Shown piece by piece: positions 45,282 through 56,900 of a DNA stretch of 64,000 nt (positions are counted from its first letter, which is position 1; each line of letters opens with the position of its first letter). The DNA is from Halogranum rubrum (GTDB lineage Archaea; Halobacteriota; Halobacteria; Halobacteriales; Haloferacaceae). Where the stretch lies: contig NZ_FOTC01000001.1 in the NCBI RefSeq assembly GCF_900114455.1, positions 395,048-459,047 of the forward strand, written 5' to 3'. The notes below the pieces were generated by a model that worked only from the letters and a program-made list of their open reading frames with translations, made no database searches and was not told where the DNA came from. The translations under genes and the position numbers were made by a program.

Positions 45282-48200
45282 TGATTCCGAAACGACGATG
45301 TCGAGCGTCATCTCTTCTGGTGATGAATCGCCGTTCTGAGAAAGCACCACGTCACCTGCACGAGCATATTCGGCGACGATTCGGTACGTTCCGCTGTCGA
45401 GCTCATCTCCTACCCTGAGGAGGACGCCTGTACCGTCATGTGCTCGCGAGAGTGTCACTCCCCGACAGGTGCTAAATGCACTATCTGGAATGACCATCCG
45501 TTCGTGTCGCACGCCGTCGGGTCCCACAATTCGGAGCTCGGCGCCGGTCGGTGGGAGACGAGGAGATTCACCGACGACGATTGGTCGAATCCCGGCCCCT
45601 GTTACGTTCGGTGTACTCCCTGTGTGGAGGCGAAGTTGAGTTCCAACAAGAGTTGGTGTAGCGGTGTCGAAGGTGTGGTACGGAATCCACTGCTCTGCAG
45701 CCGCGGTCACACGAACGTCGTGGAACTTGGCGGCGACATTCGCACGGCAGTAGAGTGCAATCGACCCAGCTTCGAGGGTGTCGTCCTGCACGCGGAAGAG
45801 TTCGACGCCGTCGAGATATCCTGTGAACTGGTCACCGTCACACTCCAGTGTGAAGACGTACTCGTGGCCAACCTCGAAGGCGACGTCGTCTTGCCACAGT
45901 GGCTGCGTAATCCCGTCGACTTGCCGGTCGAACCGACGGTACGCACGCTCTGCGTCCATCGAGAACCGGTAGTAGTTATCGTCGTCGACGCAGCGAACCA
46001 TCACACCGATGGCGTCATTGTCGTCAGACCGGAATCGGACGGTGACGCGCCCGTCTGCAAACGATTCCTCGGTGTGGATGAACGTCCCGGGTTCACCGTA
46101 CGGTTCCCCGTGGAAGCCATAGATGTTACTGTCCTGTTCGAGTGTGCCGTCGGCAACGCGCCACTGAGAGCGTCGAGTCGTTTCCGGTGGTTCATCGACC
46201 ACGGTCCAGCCAGCGAGTGTGGAGTCGTCGAACTCCTCAGCGAATAGGGTTGGACGCCATACGTGCTCGTGAGCCGAGACGTTACGTACTACAACTGGCT
46301 CGGTGCCATCCACGAAGGGACCGAACGACCCCTGACGCCCACCCGGATCCGCGATGGCACAGACCAACGTCTCGTCAACGAACACTGACAGTGTCTCATC
46401 GAAGGCTTCGACTCGAATCGTCATCGCGTCCGCAGTCGGCTGGACCGTCCCATCCTCCCAGTGGATCGTTTCTGTGCTCCCGTCGTATTGGAAGAGACGA
46501 CGACCAGCGGGACCGACAGTAAACCGGTAACCTTCGTCGCCATCGATGCGGAAGTCGATCCCAACGGTGTTCGTCGCCGGTGAGTCGAACGTGACGCTCC
46601 AGACTCCAGTGACACTGAACGAGTCGTCTACTGGAAGCGTGGTCGCTACACCGTCTGGGATACACCGAATCAGGCTTCCAGCACGTTCCCAAGAGTCGTT
46701 GTTGGGGACTCGATAGGCGCTAAGAGCAGCGGTGTCTGTGTCGACGAACGCAGCATCTGTGAGAACGGGTCCGTACCCCGACCCACCCTGTCGGAACTCA
46801 ACCCGATGGTTGGTGTAGTCGCCCTCTGCAGAAACGAGGACACCGACCTCCTCGTTAGTGCCGTACGAAACGTCCGTCACCTTCAGCCCGTCTGGTGGCG
46901 TGATGACCTGCGACGCCGTCTCGGTATGTGAGACACCGAGTGTGGTCCGTTCCCAGTCAATCGGTTCAGGACTTTCAATGAGGAGTCCTCGGTTCGTCCC
47001 CTCGTGGCGAATAAGGGTTGTCTCAATGCGTGAGGATGCACCGCCACTCGACCGATCGAGGGCACCGACAGTCGCCTCATAGGCGCGTGCTTCATCGAGG
47101 GAGGGAATCGCATCGGCCGCAGCAAGTGCAACGGAGGGCGTCGGTTCGACCGCGGCCGTCGCAGTAGCCGTCCACGTCTCCTCTGTGTAGCTTCCGAGGT
47201 GGTGTGCAACGTTCGCAAACTGTGAGGTGGTGAATCCGAACTGGTAGGCAATCGGAGCCTCAGCGGAGACATCGTCGACACGGAGTGCTCCAAACTCGAC
47301 AGACCCGCGTGCAAACAGCGCCACACCACCGACGGGTGGGGTTGTGACGGTGTACTCGAAGACACAGACATCGTCCTCGTAGACCTTAAGCGTGCCAGCG
47401 ACCGTTTCGAAGGCGATCTCGTACGGGTGTCCGCTGACGACTGGGGTCTCGCTGTCTCGTTCTAAAACGTGAGACTGACTCCCATCGTCGAAGACGAGTT
47501 GCCGTTCGTCGGTCGCACCATCAATGACGTATCGAACGTGCGCGTGAGTCTCGTGGTCGTAATGGACAGCAACGCCAGCAGATGCTCTCGGAGCGTCGAG
47601 TGTCATTGTCGTCGTGACACAGTAGTCGGACCACGTCGAAGCGTCCGGGGCTCCCGCAACTGCGTCTCGAATCCAGAGACTTGCCGTGTCGTCACCGTCT
47701 GCGCGTTGACGGAGCGTCCCTCGTCCTGGGATCGTCCATCGTGACTGGTCAAACGACGGATTGCCATCAACCTCGATCGTGGATGAAGCGACGTCGACTG
47801 CAGTAATTCGAGACACCGCAGTCCCGCTTGCGGCGGCAAACCGGATGACGTCCACACCAGCTTCGATAGCCGAGAGGTCTGCAGAGGCGAACCCTGATGG
47901 GGCCGACGACTCACGTTGCTGGAGGTAGAATCCATCTCCGGATGGAGTTGCCCGTGCGCCGGACAGCGTTGCATGCCCAACCACCGACCAATCGGGGCTG
48001 GAATCTCCCAGACTGTGGACAGTCCACGGGTCAGTCCCATCGTCGTACGAAGGTGTCCTGAAAGTCTCTCCTAAGAGACGGGCCAGGAGACGAGCGTCGT
48101 AGACTTCGTCGGGTGCAAGGACACCGAGGCCGATAGGTGTCTCAAGAAGGTCCGCTCGAGCGAGCAGCGCTTCGGTGGCGCTGACGCAGTTGCCCTCACC

Positions 48201-51200
48201 AATCGCTCGCAACCACTGTCGTTCTGCAACATCGTGGAGAACCGTTTCTTGTTTCCCCCATTGATTCGGTGCAGTATGGAGGCGACCATCTGCCGACCGT
48301 ACAGGCTCGTTGTTTCGGTCAAAGAGCACAAGCGTGAGGTCACGATTACCAGCCCAGTACAGTCGGTCGACGTAACTCCGGTTGAAGCGGGCTCCAACGT
48401 CGTACGCTCGATACACTGGGCGTGGCAGTTTCGGGTGGTCCCCACGAGCAGGGATTGTCTCTGGTGTGGTCCCTCGAACGTATCGAGTGAGGTCAGAGAG
48501 CCCACTGTCAAACTGTGTTGGGTCGCTTCCGGCGGGGACTGACAGCTCCGCCAGTGCAGGTGGCCCATCTGTCCGGAAGTACGCGTAGTCAGTGGTCTGC
48601 CACTCGTCGCTGTACCACTCGAAGTCGTCGACGCCGTGTGCCTGAACCGTCGTTTCGACGACGATGCGGTACGTCGAGTAGGGGTCGAACACTTCTCCCT
48701 CATCGCCGAGGCGCGTCACCTGCTCACGGAGGGTCTGTTCACGGACCTGCTCGAATGCCGTCACTCCTGTGAGATCTCTCGTCGCCGCACAGACCGACAC
48801 GAGGCTGAGGTCGCCCATATTCGGAGCCAGGATAGCCACATCGTACAGCGTGAGAATTGCGACCTCATCGAGCGTTCCATCGGTGCTCGTCACTGTGAAT
48901 GTCTGGTCAAGTCCGCTATTGCTTGCGGAGTCGAAAACCATCTGCCCCTCAGAGTCAGTCCCGATGAGGAACACGCCGTCGCAGTGTTTATCGACGCGTA
49001 CCGTAACCGAAACAGACCGATACGCCTGTGGTAACGTAATACCGAGCAACTGAACGATGGTTGTCTCTTCTTTCGGCTCGAACCCGACGCTGAGCCCCTG
49101 TCGGACGCCATCGTTTGTAGTGACCGTGGTCAGGTCCCATGGATCCGTCTCTACATCGATTGCTTGTGATTCCGCTCCGTCCTGTGGCTTGGTCCAGCCT
49201 TGGACGATGTGGCTAAACGTTGGCCATGCTGGTTTATCCTGCCGAGTGATCTCCGTGATCTCAAATCCGTGCTCTTCGGCCGTTCTGGCGGAAAACTCCG
49301 TCTGTGTCACCTCCTCGAAATCGAAACAGACGCGGTCGTCGAGACACGGATAGGCGCCTGCTCGGTCAGCGAGAGTGTCGCCCCACGTCCCACCGGTGTG
49401 GCGTACGTACTCGAAGGGGTTTGGCGTGAATAGCGTGAGTTTCGTATTCGCCATTGGTGGGGCACCGCCTTCGATTCGCTCGCCTTCAGGGAGCGTCGGA
49501 ACGGGTGCCCACGACCCATAGACATCGGCCATCGCTTCCCAGCCAGTGGCGGTCTGTCTTTCAACGCGGACGTCGCTAAGTCCGTATCGAACGTTGACCG
49601 GCCCCTCGTTCGCAGCCGGGTCGCCGATACGGACGTACTCCGGGTCGACAGGATGGGCATTCTCACCAATCGGAGCTGGAGTGCCGTCTGTGACCGACAG
49701 GACGTCGTAACCGTCGTCGTGCACAGACGCCGAGAACGTCACCTCGGGGCGACCGTCGAGTGGGACGACTGGAAGCTCGCCGCTCGGCGGGGACGCGCCG
49801 TCTGCTTCGAGTGGCCACGTCGTCGTCGTGAGCTCGTGACTGATAGCGATGTCCTTGAGGGGGTCGGGGAGGTCTGGAACTTCCTTGCGTGGGCCCCATT
49901 CTAAGGAAACCGTCGCACTTGGGTCCGGGAGGAACCCTGGTAGTTCGAGTGCGACCCGGAACGACCCACGTAAGTGGAACGGGTCAAAGACTTCAGCGGA
50001 AATCGATGCATCAAGGCTCACCCCGGCTGTGAATCCGAATGCCCTGAGTCGGACTGCACCACGCGCAGCAAGTGCTGCCGAGAAGTGTGCAGGCTGGAAG
50101 CTTACGAGCGCATCGCCTGCAATCCACGCTTCGATGTCGACACCGAGTGGGCCGAACGAAACGCTCTCGTCGTAACCGTACCAGGCACCGAGCGCGAGCT
50201 GTCGTGGGTCCAGCATGACGTAGCTATTTGCCTCAAATAGCGAGAACAGCGTCGAGCGGATTCGTTTCTCCTTCGGTTGCTTTCGGCCAATATAGATGTG
50301 CCACGCAGTGGGATCGTTGAGGGCGAAGAAGGCCTCGATACTGGCTCCGATGTCGATGAGCTCTCCGCCGTCTCCGTATCGGTACTGTGCATCAAGCCCG
50401 AACGAAAACGTCCCGGCACGACTGTCCAACACGGCCAACGACGAGAAGTTCGGCTCCCCGCCGTCGAGTTCCGAGCGCTCGGAGAGGATTGTCGACTCAC
50501 CGTTGAGCATCACGACTGGTCCCGGGAACGCGATTACTAACAGGAGGTTCCCCGAGAACGAATAGCCGTTATCCGAGGCCGTGCCGAGCGTTACCCCAGC
50601 GCCAAATGCGAATGCACCCCGTTCAGCTGGCCACTTCGGTGGGCTCCCCCCAAAGCCGGTCGCTCCCGCTGGCGAGCGGTGATACCAACTGTCCACATCT
50701 TGCTCTCGGCTGAACCATGACTCGTCTTCTTGTAGTGCCGGAGCCATATTCTGTGCGTACAGCCCCGAGAAGCCGTACAACGAGAGTCCAGTCGAGAACA
50801 GCGGAATTCCCGTTGGGAGTTCGGCATCGAGATAGACTGCACAATACGGGTACGTTCCCGATGGTTCACTTCGGGTTCCGACAACGAGTTTGCCGTCGAC
50901 TGAGAGATCAAGCGCCAACAACTCGAGGCTGATCGCTCCCTCGAAGCGGTGGTCCGTCTCGCCATTCGGGAGTGTGCTTTCAGTGTAGGAGACGGCTCCC
51001 TTGAACCGAACCGCGTCAGGAATCTCTAGTTCGACTCCAACGCCGTTGAACGAGACACTCGGCGGCGCACCCGCATTGGGTCCCTCATCGAACCACGTCA
51101 CCTGGAGTCCATCGACACTCGCACCGGCACTGAGTTCGTCGACGAATGTAATGCCGCCGTTCAACCCAATCCATTTACTGCCGTCGTCGTTGCGACCGAG

Positions 51201-52376
51201 TCCGAACGCAGTAATCTCGAAGGAGAACCCGTGGAAGTCGATACTGTACTGATCCGGAACGGCGAGCCAGCCGCCGTCGACGTGGACGTTTCCGTTAGCA
51301 TCGAGACGAACTTCTTCGATGCGGAGTCCGGGTGCATCCGGAATGAGTTTCGGTGTCAGCGTCCCACTGAGTGAGACCGCCGGAACCCCCTCGGAGGAAA
51401 ATTCCAGCCCATCGACGTCAAGGGTGAACGCGTCGTGGTCGACAGTGACGAGTCCGTCTGCATCGTCGAGAGCCGCAGTGACGGTTCCGTCCCCGGCGAT
51501 GCCGAGCGTGAGAGCAACTGGGCCGTCGAAGAAGGGAAGCGTGAGTGTCCCATGTGCGGACGCACCCACGAGGGCAGTCTCTTTGAATTCGATATCGACT
51601 GCTCGAAGCTCGAACTCCATCCCAAAGAGGTCGCCTGCAAGCCCCGACTCCCACACACCAGAAACGGTCCCAGTGAGACCGCCACCACCGATATGGAAAT
51701 TCTCAAACTCCAATCCCGAAGGCGCTCCGGGGACGTCGAGGTCGTCCGGGAGATGGAGTTCGAGCGATTTGAACACGACACCGCGCCAGGTCGGGTCAAG
51801 TCCCATCGCCGCTGATTCTGGAAGCCCGGTCGACTCTGAGAGGTCGACGGCGACGATTCCTTCGATGACGAGGCCAGTCTCACCGATCATCGCTGGTCCG
51901 AGGACGAACTCGTTGGTACCCTCGAACGAAAATTCGAAGTCTTGAGTCACGGTGACGCCGCCGCCGAAATCCAGTTCGACGAATTCACGGGTGGGGTCGG
52001 CTTCCCAGCCGTCGGCGCCTCGAGTTACCGGTGTGAGCCACTCACGTGGGAACCGAAGCGCGACACCCCCACCGAACGTCGCAGTCGCCGTGTCCGGGGT
52101 GGAGATGACTTCGACGTCCAGAAGCGCGGACTCACCACCGGCGACGACTGTCATCCCACCCAGTCCGGGTAGCTCGAACGTTGCTTCGGGCTCGACGACG
52201 AAGTCAAACTCGAGTGTCGTCGTCTGTGTATCGGGCTCGTATGCGGTCTCGCCAGTCCGGAAGTGCAATCGTTCGAGGAAACGGTCTGGGTCTTCTACCG
52301 GGAACACCCGAGAAAAGGGCAGGTCATCGCTCGAAACCAATCGCGTCGCCGGGTAGTCGCTGTCGTATTGCGTCAT
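45267..52376 (-). CDS. Giant beta-rich protein with LamG-like domains (2369 aa)
   Basis: No signal peptide or TM helix. Residues about 1-880 are a continuous series of amphipathic beta strands, Gly/Asp-rich, with no enzyme motif; they recall the large uncharacterised DUF6603-type proteins of bacteria (impression only). Pro-rich linkers follow (EVPDLPDPLKD near 880). Three LamG/concanavalin-like domains are recognisable at about 1540-1700, 1890-2035 and 2040-2225, the last with FAEEFDDSTLAGWTV and DDNYYRFSMD. The last four residues (VTHE) and the stop are encoded by the IS605 right-end hairpin, so the native C-terminus is lost. It is the last gene of a coupled operon, overlapping the PLD stop by one base. 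Likely structural or adhesive; function unknown. Confidence 0.85.
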   Translation of the reverse strand: MTQYDSDYPATRLVSSDDLPFSRVFPVEDPDRFLERLHFRTGETAYEPDTQTTTLEFDFVVEPEATFELPGLGGMTVVAGGESALLDVEVISTPDTATATFGGGVALRFPREWLTPVTRGADGWEADPTREFVELDFGGGVTVTQDFEFSFEGTNEFVLGPAMIGETGLVIEGIVAVDLSESTGLPESAAMGLDPTWRGVVFKSLELHLPDDLDVPGAPSGLEFENFHIGGGGLTGTVSGVWESGLAGDLFGMEFELRAVDIEFKETALVGASAHGTLTLPFFDGPVALTLGIAGDGTVTAALDDADGLVTVDHDAFTLDVDGLEFSSEGVPAVSLSGTLTPKLIPDAPGLRIEEVRLDANGNVHVDGGWLAVPDQYSIDFHGFSFEITAFGLGRNDDGSKWIGLNGGITFVDELSAGASVDGLQVTWFDEGPNAGAPPSVSFNGVGVELEIPDAVRFKGAVSYTESTLPNGETDHRFEGAISLELLALDLSVDGKLVVGTRSEPSGTYPYCAVYLDAELPTGIPLFSTGLSLYGFSGLYAQNMAPALQEDESWFSREQDVDSWYHRSPAGATGFGGSPPKWPAERGAFAFGAGVTLGTASDNGYSFSGNLLLVIAFPGPVVMLNGESTILSERSELDGGEPNFSSLAVLDSRAGTFSFGLDAQYRYGDGGELIDIGASIEAFFALNDPTAWHIYIGRKQPKEKRIRSTLFSLFEANSYVMLDPRQLALGAWYGYDESVSFGPLGVDIEAWIAGDALVSFQPAHFSAALAARGAVRLRAFGFTAGVSLDASISAEVFDPFHLRGSFRVALELPGFLPDPSATVSLEWGPRKEVPDLPDPLKDIAISHELTTTTWPLEADGASPPSGELPVVPLDGRPEVTFSASVHDDGYDVLSVTDGTPAPIGENAHPVDPEYVRIGDPAANEGPVNVRYGLSDVRVERQTATGWEAMADVYGSWAPVPTLPEGERIEGGAPPMANTKLTLFTPNPFEYVRHTGGTWGDTLADRAGAYPCLDDRVCFDFEEVTQTEFSARTAEEHGFEITEITRQDKPAWPTFSHIVQGWTKPQDGAESQAIDVETDPWDLTTVTTNDGVRQGLSVGFEPKEETTIVQLLGITLPQAYRSVSVTVRVDKHCDGVFLIGTDSEGQMVFDSASNSGLDQTFTVTSTDGTLDEVAILTLYDVAILAPNMGDLSLVSVCAATRDLTGVTAFEQVREQTLREQVTRLGDEGEVFDPYSTYRIVVETTVQAHGVDDFEWYSDEWQTTDYAYFRTDGPPALAELSVPAGSDPTQFDSGLSDLTRYVRGTTPETIPARGDHPKLPRPVYRAYDVGARFNRSYVDRLYWAGNRDLTLVLFDRNNEPVRSADGRLHTAPNQWGKQETVLHDVAERQWLRAIGEGNCVSATEALLARADLLETPIGLGVLAPDEVYDARLLARLLGETFRTPSYDDGTDPWTVHSLGDSSPDWSVVGHATLSGARATPSGDGFYLQQRESSAPSGFASADLSAIEAGVDVIRFAAASGTAVSRITAVDVASSTIEVDGNPSFDQSRWTIPGRGTLRQRADGDDTASLWIRDAVAGAPDASTWSDYCVTTTMTLDAPRASAGVAVHYDHETHAHVRYVIDGATDERQLVFDDGSQSHVLERDSETPVVSGHPYEIAFETVAGTLKVYEDDVCVFEYTVTTPPVGGVALFARGSVEFGALRVDDVSAEAPIAYQFGFTTSQFANVAHHLGSYTEETWTATATAAVEPTPSVALAAADAIPSLDEARAYEATVGALDRSSGGASSRIETTLIRHEGTNRGLLIESPEPIDWERTTLGVSHTETASQVITPPDGLKVTDVSYGTNEEVGVLVSAEGDYTNHRVEFRQGGSGYGPVLTDAAFVDTDTAALSAYRVPNNDSWERAGSLIRCIPDGVATTLPVDDSFSVTGVWSVTFDSPATNTVGIDFRIDGDEGYRFTVGPAGRRLFQYDGSTETIHWEDGTVQPTADAMTIRVEAFDETLSVFVDETLVCAIADPGGRQGSFGPFVDGTEPVVVRNVSAHEHVWRPTLFAEEFDDSTLAGWTVVDEPPETTRRSQWRVADGTLEQDSNIYGFHGEPYGEPGTFIHTEESFADGRVTVRFRSDDNDAIGVMVRCVDDDNYYRFSMDAERAYRRFDRQVDGITQPLWQDDVAFEVGHEYVFTLECDGDQFTGYLDGVELFRVQDDTLEAGSIALYCRANVAAKFHDVRVTAAAEQWIPYHTFDTATPTLVGTQLRLHTGSTPNVTGAGIRPIVVGESPRLPPTGAELRIVGPDGVRHERMVIPDSAFSTCRGVTLSRAHDGTGVLLRVGDELDSGTYRIVAEYARAGDVVLSQNGDSSPEEMTLDIVVSESVTHE

Positions 52377-53980
52377 TATTCTTCAGCCTCCGGTGTTCTG
52401 TCGTCCGGGCCGCCGTAGTGGTCCCAAATGTTGATTCCTGCGAGTTGATTGACTGGCTCACCCGGCAACTCATCCGGAATCGGCAGCTGCCGTAGTCGTC
52501 CCCGTGCCGTGGCGACGCGGTGAGCGAACGTTGTCTTCGCCGTCGACAGGTCTCCGAGCGACGACGCCGAGACGTCGAGATGCTCCGCCCAGATGTCCGT
52601 TCGAAGATCTGTGACCAGTTGTCCATCCCCGTCAACGATACCGAGTTGGAGCTCAGTGTCATTCGTCATTGAGCGTCGGTTGAAGTTTGCCGACCCGAGT
52701 GAGACGTACTCGTCGTCACACAGCAGCAGCTTCGAGTGTGTACTCCTCGTCTCCCCGTTGACCTCCATTGTCGCTACGACAAAGCGGCCAGCCCCTTGCG
52801 TCTGTGCTGCATCTCGAAGCTCGATAAGACCCTCCGTTCGAGCGTGTGAAGCAGTATTAGCGAATGTCCCGCCAAGTGTCGGGTTCGTCACGACAAACAC
52901 ATCAACGCCAGCTTCGAGTTTCTCTCGAAGGTGCGTGAACGGAGCCCACTTGTAACCCGCTCCGTTGGTTCCTGTCTTCATCGCCAGTTCGTACTCTGGG
53001 ACAAGCATGACAGACGCCCCGGGGTCAGCAAAGGGGACGAAATACTGGTCTTCGATGTAGATGTAGTCAGTTGCTTTCGAGAGTGCGCGGAGTCGAGCAG
53101 CCCAGGCTGTGAACTCACCACCAGAGCCGTTCGCCCACGAGTAACTTTCGTCGTCGTGGTCGATGCCGAACGTCTCCAGTACCTGAACGGCGTGTGTACC
53201 AGTTGTCTGTGTCTGAATCGAGTTTGCGCTGAGTTTAGGGACCTTCTTGGACACCAACTGCTGGTGGCTTGCGTTCTTGCCCTGTTGCGTCTGTGTCTTC
53301 CAGTGCCGGAGACGGCCCTTGACATCGTCTCTCGTCGAGTCATTATACCGATGGATGAACGACCGCTGGACGTCTTCAACGGCGGGCCCGTAGAGTAACG
53401 CACTGACCTCGTGTTGTCGGTCATATTGATGTGACCGTTGGGACCGAGCGGGCATCCAGAGGTCGGCCGACCCAACGAGTGCTCGGTCATCGCTGCCATC
53501 TTGAAAGACGGTGGACTTTACGTGTGCTGACCCCCAGTCTGGATAGCGTGAATCGGTTGCTGCTGTGTCGACGCCGATGAGGTCGGTCATCTGTCGATTG
53601 CCGCCCTTATTGAACCAGTGGTCAGAAAGCGCGACATACACCTCATCAGTCTGTTTGAGGAGCGCATCGAGCAACGGGACGACCTGCTTGCCACCTTTGA
53701 CAGGGATGTTTCCCATCGCCCATCCACTATGGAGGAGTTGTGCATTCGAGTGGTTCTGCGTCAGATGCACGACGCCGTCGTGCCACGCAGGCATGATGTT
53801 CTCGCCGTCGATGAGTGGGGTGACATCGTTATCGACAGTGTAGTCCGATAGCGTCGACCCATCGTGACGGGTCTGTGGGGGGAGCCAGTGGTTCTTCAGT
53901 TCATCTCGCGAAAGGTCAAGGAGTGGTTCTTGACCCGATGTATCGATGAACCACTTGTTCGCCAAGATATGTTGGTTCAT
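52376..53980 (-). CDS. Phospholipase D-fold protein (two HKD motifs)
   Basis: 534 residues. Two HKD sites: HVKSTVFQDG (near 170) followed by VGSADLW, and HSKLLLCDD (near 415) followed by LGSANFNRRS. Both half-sites of the PLD active site are present, although the first has one extra residue between Lys and Asp. No signal peptide and no TM helix. Family activities are phosphodiester hydrolysis or transfer on phospholipids, or DNA cleavage (as in PLD-type nucleases). It is the middle gene of the giant operon, with four-base overlap to the upstream gene and one-base overlap to the downstream gene, so stoichiometric production with the two giants is expected. Confidence 0.9.
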   Translation of the reverse strand: MNQHILANKWFIDTSGQEPLLDLSRDELKNHWLPPQTRHDGSTLSDYTVDNDVTPLIDGENIMPAWHDGVVHLTQNHSNAQLLHSGWAMGNIPVKGGKQVVPLLDALLKQTDEVYVALSDHWFNKGGNRQMTDLIGVDTAATDSRYPDWGSAHVKSTVFQDGSDDRALVGSADLWMPARSQRSHQYDRQHEVSALLYGPAVEDVQRSFIHRYNDSTRDDVKGRLRHWKTQTQQGKNASHQQLVSKKVPKLSANSIQTQTTGTHAVQVLETFGIDHDDESYSWANGSGGEFTAWAARLRALSKATDYIYIEDQYFVPFADPGASVMLVPEYELAMKTGTNGAGYKWAPFTHLREKLEAGVDVFVVTNPTLGGTFANTASHARTEGLIELRDAAQTQGAGRFVVATMEVNGETRSTHSKLLLCDDEYVSLGSANFNRRSMTNDTELQLGIVDGDGQLVTDLRTDIWAEHLDVSASSLGDLSTAKTTFAHRVATARGRLRQLPIPDELPGEPVNQLAGINIWDHYGGPDDRTPEAEE

Positions 53981-56900
53981 GATGACCCTCCCCCTGGGGC
54001 AACGACCGACACTGGTGTTCCTGTTGTCTGTCGCCCACGCTCGTCGAGTACCCGAAGCCGAACATGATAGTCCAGTGTCTCATCGTCAAGCGGAGCAATG
54101 TACGAATCCTCACCAGTGAGCCACTCTGAGACTCGAACGAAATCGGACGACGGACGCTCAACCGCCATCTCGACGAGAACGCGCAGGTCATCGGGCGTGT
54201 CCCACGTGAGACTGATCGCCGATTGCCACCGTTCTCCGGTGGGTGTCGGGTCAGCGTAGGGCTGGGTCGTTCCATCGGGACCAAGACGGACCCACTCAGC
54301 AGTGGTACCCGTCGGTGGCGTCGGTGGTGTCGTATCGAACGAGCGACTCCCGACTGACGAGGACGCCGCAGACACGCTCCCAGCATCGTCTTTCGCGACA
54401 ATACGGTAGTACCACTCGACACCTGGATCACGATCGTCATCCGTCCACAGAACGCCTGCCCCATCGCGTTTGCCTGTCGTAAGCGGGTCTCCGTCAACAG
54501 GGAGGGGCACAGTGAGCGTCGCCGCGTCCGTCATGAGGCGAATGTCTCGCGTCGCATCTGGGTCGTCTGTGCGATAGACGTGGTAGCTGGAGAGCTGTGG
54601 GCTCTGTACGGAGTTCCAACGGAGTGTGATCTGGCGGTCGCCTGGCTCCGTTGTATCCGGATGGCCGGCATTCACGCTGGTGATCACGGGGGGTTCGGGT
54701 GGTACGCCATCGCGAGCCTGTACCGGTGGTGTCGGATCACCGAATGCCGTCCCACGGTTGTGGGCGTCGTCGACCGTTGCGACACGGTAGAGATACCGGT
54801 TGCGCGAGCGGCCGTCGAAGCCATCGACGTACGCACATAGGGCATCACCGACCGGCATCGTGTCAGGGACGCCGTCGACTCCAGGTTGGGTTCCGGGGCC
54901 AGGGTCACCTGCCTCGAAATCCGGCCCACGAACGTTTGGTGTAGCTGCGCCGCTCACGGGGTTGGTTGTCAGTTGCGTGAACGCGACCTCGTTTCCGGGC
55001 AGTGCAGCGAGCGTCTGCAGTTCGTCGGGTTCGAGCGTCTCATACACAGACTCAGCGTCTGCGAATGAACCTACAGTGAGGTTGTCACCGAGTCGCCTCA
55101 CAATCTCCTCGCGCCGCTGGACCAACCCTGCATCGTCACCACGGAGCGAGACCGGGAAATACGTGGATTGCTCAGCACTGAGAACGAACGCATCGTCGTT
55201 GTGACGGCGCTCCCAGTCGACACGGAAGAGCGTCCGGTCCATCGTGCGGTAGATGTGGGCATTGACGCCACTAGGTGGGCGCTCCCAGCGAATCGTGTAA
55301 TACGACGTGTCTGAATAATCCGGCCGAGTCGCCCAGTCGAGTTCGGATGCGAGCGGTGGGACAACAGGAGGTGCTGGCGGGTCACGATGGACACGAGTGA
55401 CCGGCGCAGGCCCACCGACGTCACCACGCAACGGACCATCGACGGTGTCAACCCGTGCACTCACGCCGACATTCGCATGGACGACTGGTCGTTCGTCGGG
55501 TCCAACTCCCGGATCAAACGCACCACCGGTCGCACCAGGTGCGGGTACCGTCGTCTCATACCTCCGGTCGCCACCTGAACGAGCGGACGGACGATCAGCG
55601 CTCTTTGAAACATCGTCGACGTGGTGTGTCCATTCAGTAGGTTCACTGTAGTCCGTGCTTGCAGGGTGGTCGATGGCATACGCGACCGCCTCACGGTCAT
55701 CGCGGTTCGGTGGCGCCACATACGGTCGGTCAAGTCGGAGTCGCGTTGGAGATTCGACGGCTGCCACCGTGTAGATATCTCCAGTTACCGCGAGCCGGAA
55801 TGACTGACCGTCGAATGCCGTGACCCAGTCGGTCTCACTCCCTCTCACGACGTCAGTGCCATCGACGACGGTTGCCGTTCCACGGGTGTACACTGGCGGA
55901 ACGGCAATCGAGCACTCGATGTCCGACGCTGGGACGAGCGGACCGTCCGGCCCAGCACGGGTTCGGATATCGACCCACAGATCAGCTCCGCCACCGCTAT
56001 CGACAATGGTGAACTGGGAACCAGCGACGTGAAGCGCTGCACCGGCGAACGCCCCCGGTGGCAGTGCTTGAGTGGTCTCGACCGCCGGATTACGCGTGTG
56101 TGCGAGTGAGGTCTCGATGCGAGAGATATCGGCACTCTGGGTTACAGTATTCACACGACCTGCGTGGCTGTTGAGCGATCCCAGTTCCACGTAACAATCG
56201 AATGCATCTGTGTCCGGAGCTTGTGCGTCGAACGCTGCAGGCCACTCCCAGTTGATGCGCAACGCGACCTGCTCGCCGTTGGCGTCCCACCACGCCCTCG
56301 CTGCCTCGTCTATGGACGACGGGTCTTGTGGGTCGAGCACAGTCGCGGTAACGCCAGTGGGTGGCGGTGGTGGGAGTCGTGTACGAAGTTCCACTGCGTA
56401 GGCCGTCGCCGCGGGATGCACTGCATGGGTCGTCCGTGCGCCGGTCTCGTGGTCGAACCATGTTGCAGGGTTGCTGACAGGGCTATGCCGGCCGAATATG
56501 TCTGATCCATTGAGGCGGTAGCTGTACCACCCTGCAGGACGGTGTCCGTCGACGGCATAGATGGCTTCTGTCGGCCAACTAGGTACTGTCTCTGTCGTTG
56601 CATCGTCGGTGACGAGAATCGGGTCAACAGCGTCGAGGAAGTTCGACGCTGACTCCGCACCTCCGACTGGCGTATACGTGGCTTCGGGTGGGGAGCTCTC
56701 ACCGGGCGTCTCGCCGAGAGCAGTCCGCCAGAGGTAGTACGCAGCGGGAGCGTCGACGGGAAGACGACCATCGACGTGGGGGAGAGCCCACGTTAGACCG
56801 GCGGCATACCGGTCACGGTTCGTCCCCGTCGCAGTCGACTCTGGGAGGTCGTACACCTGGACACCCTTCGGCGCTGACGGCGGCGATGGATCAGTGTCGC

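Noticed and set aside
45438..46247. 269-residue plus-strand ORF opposite the giant protein
   Set aside because: Cys- and Arg-rich antisense shadow of the LamG-like domain.
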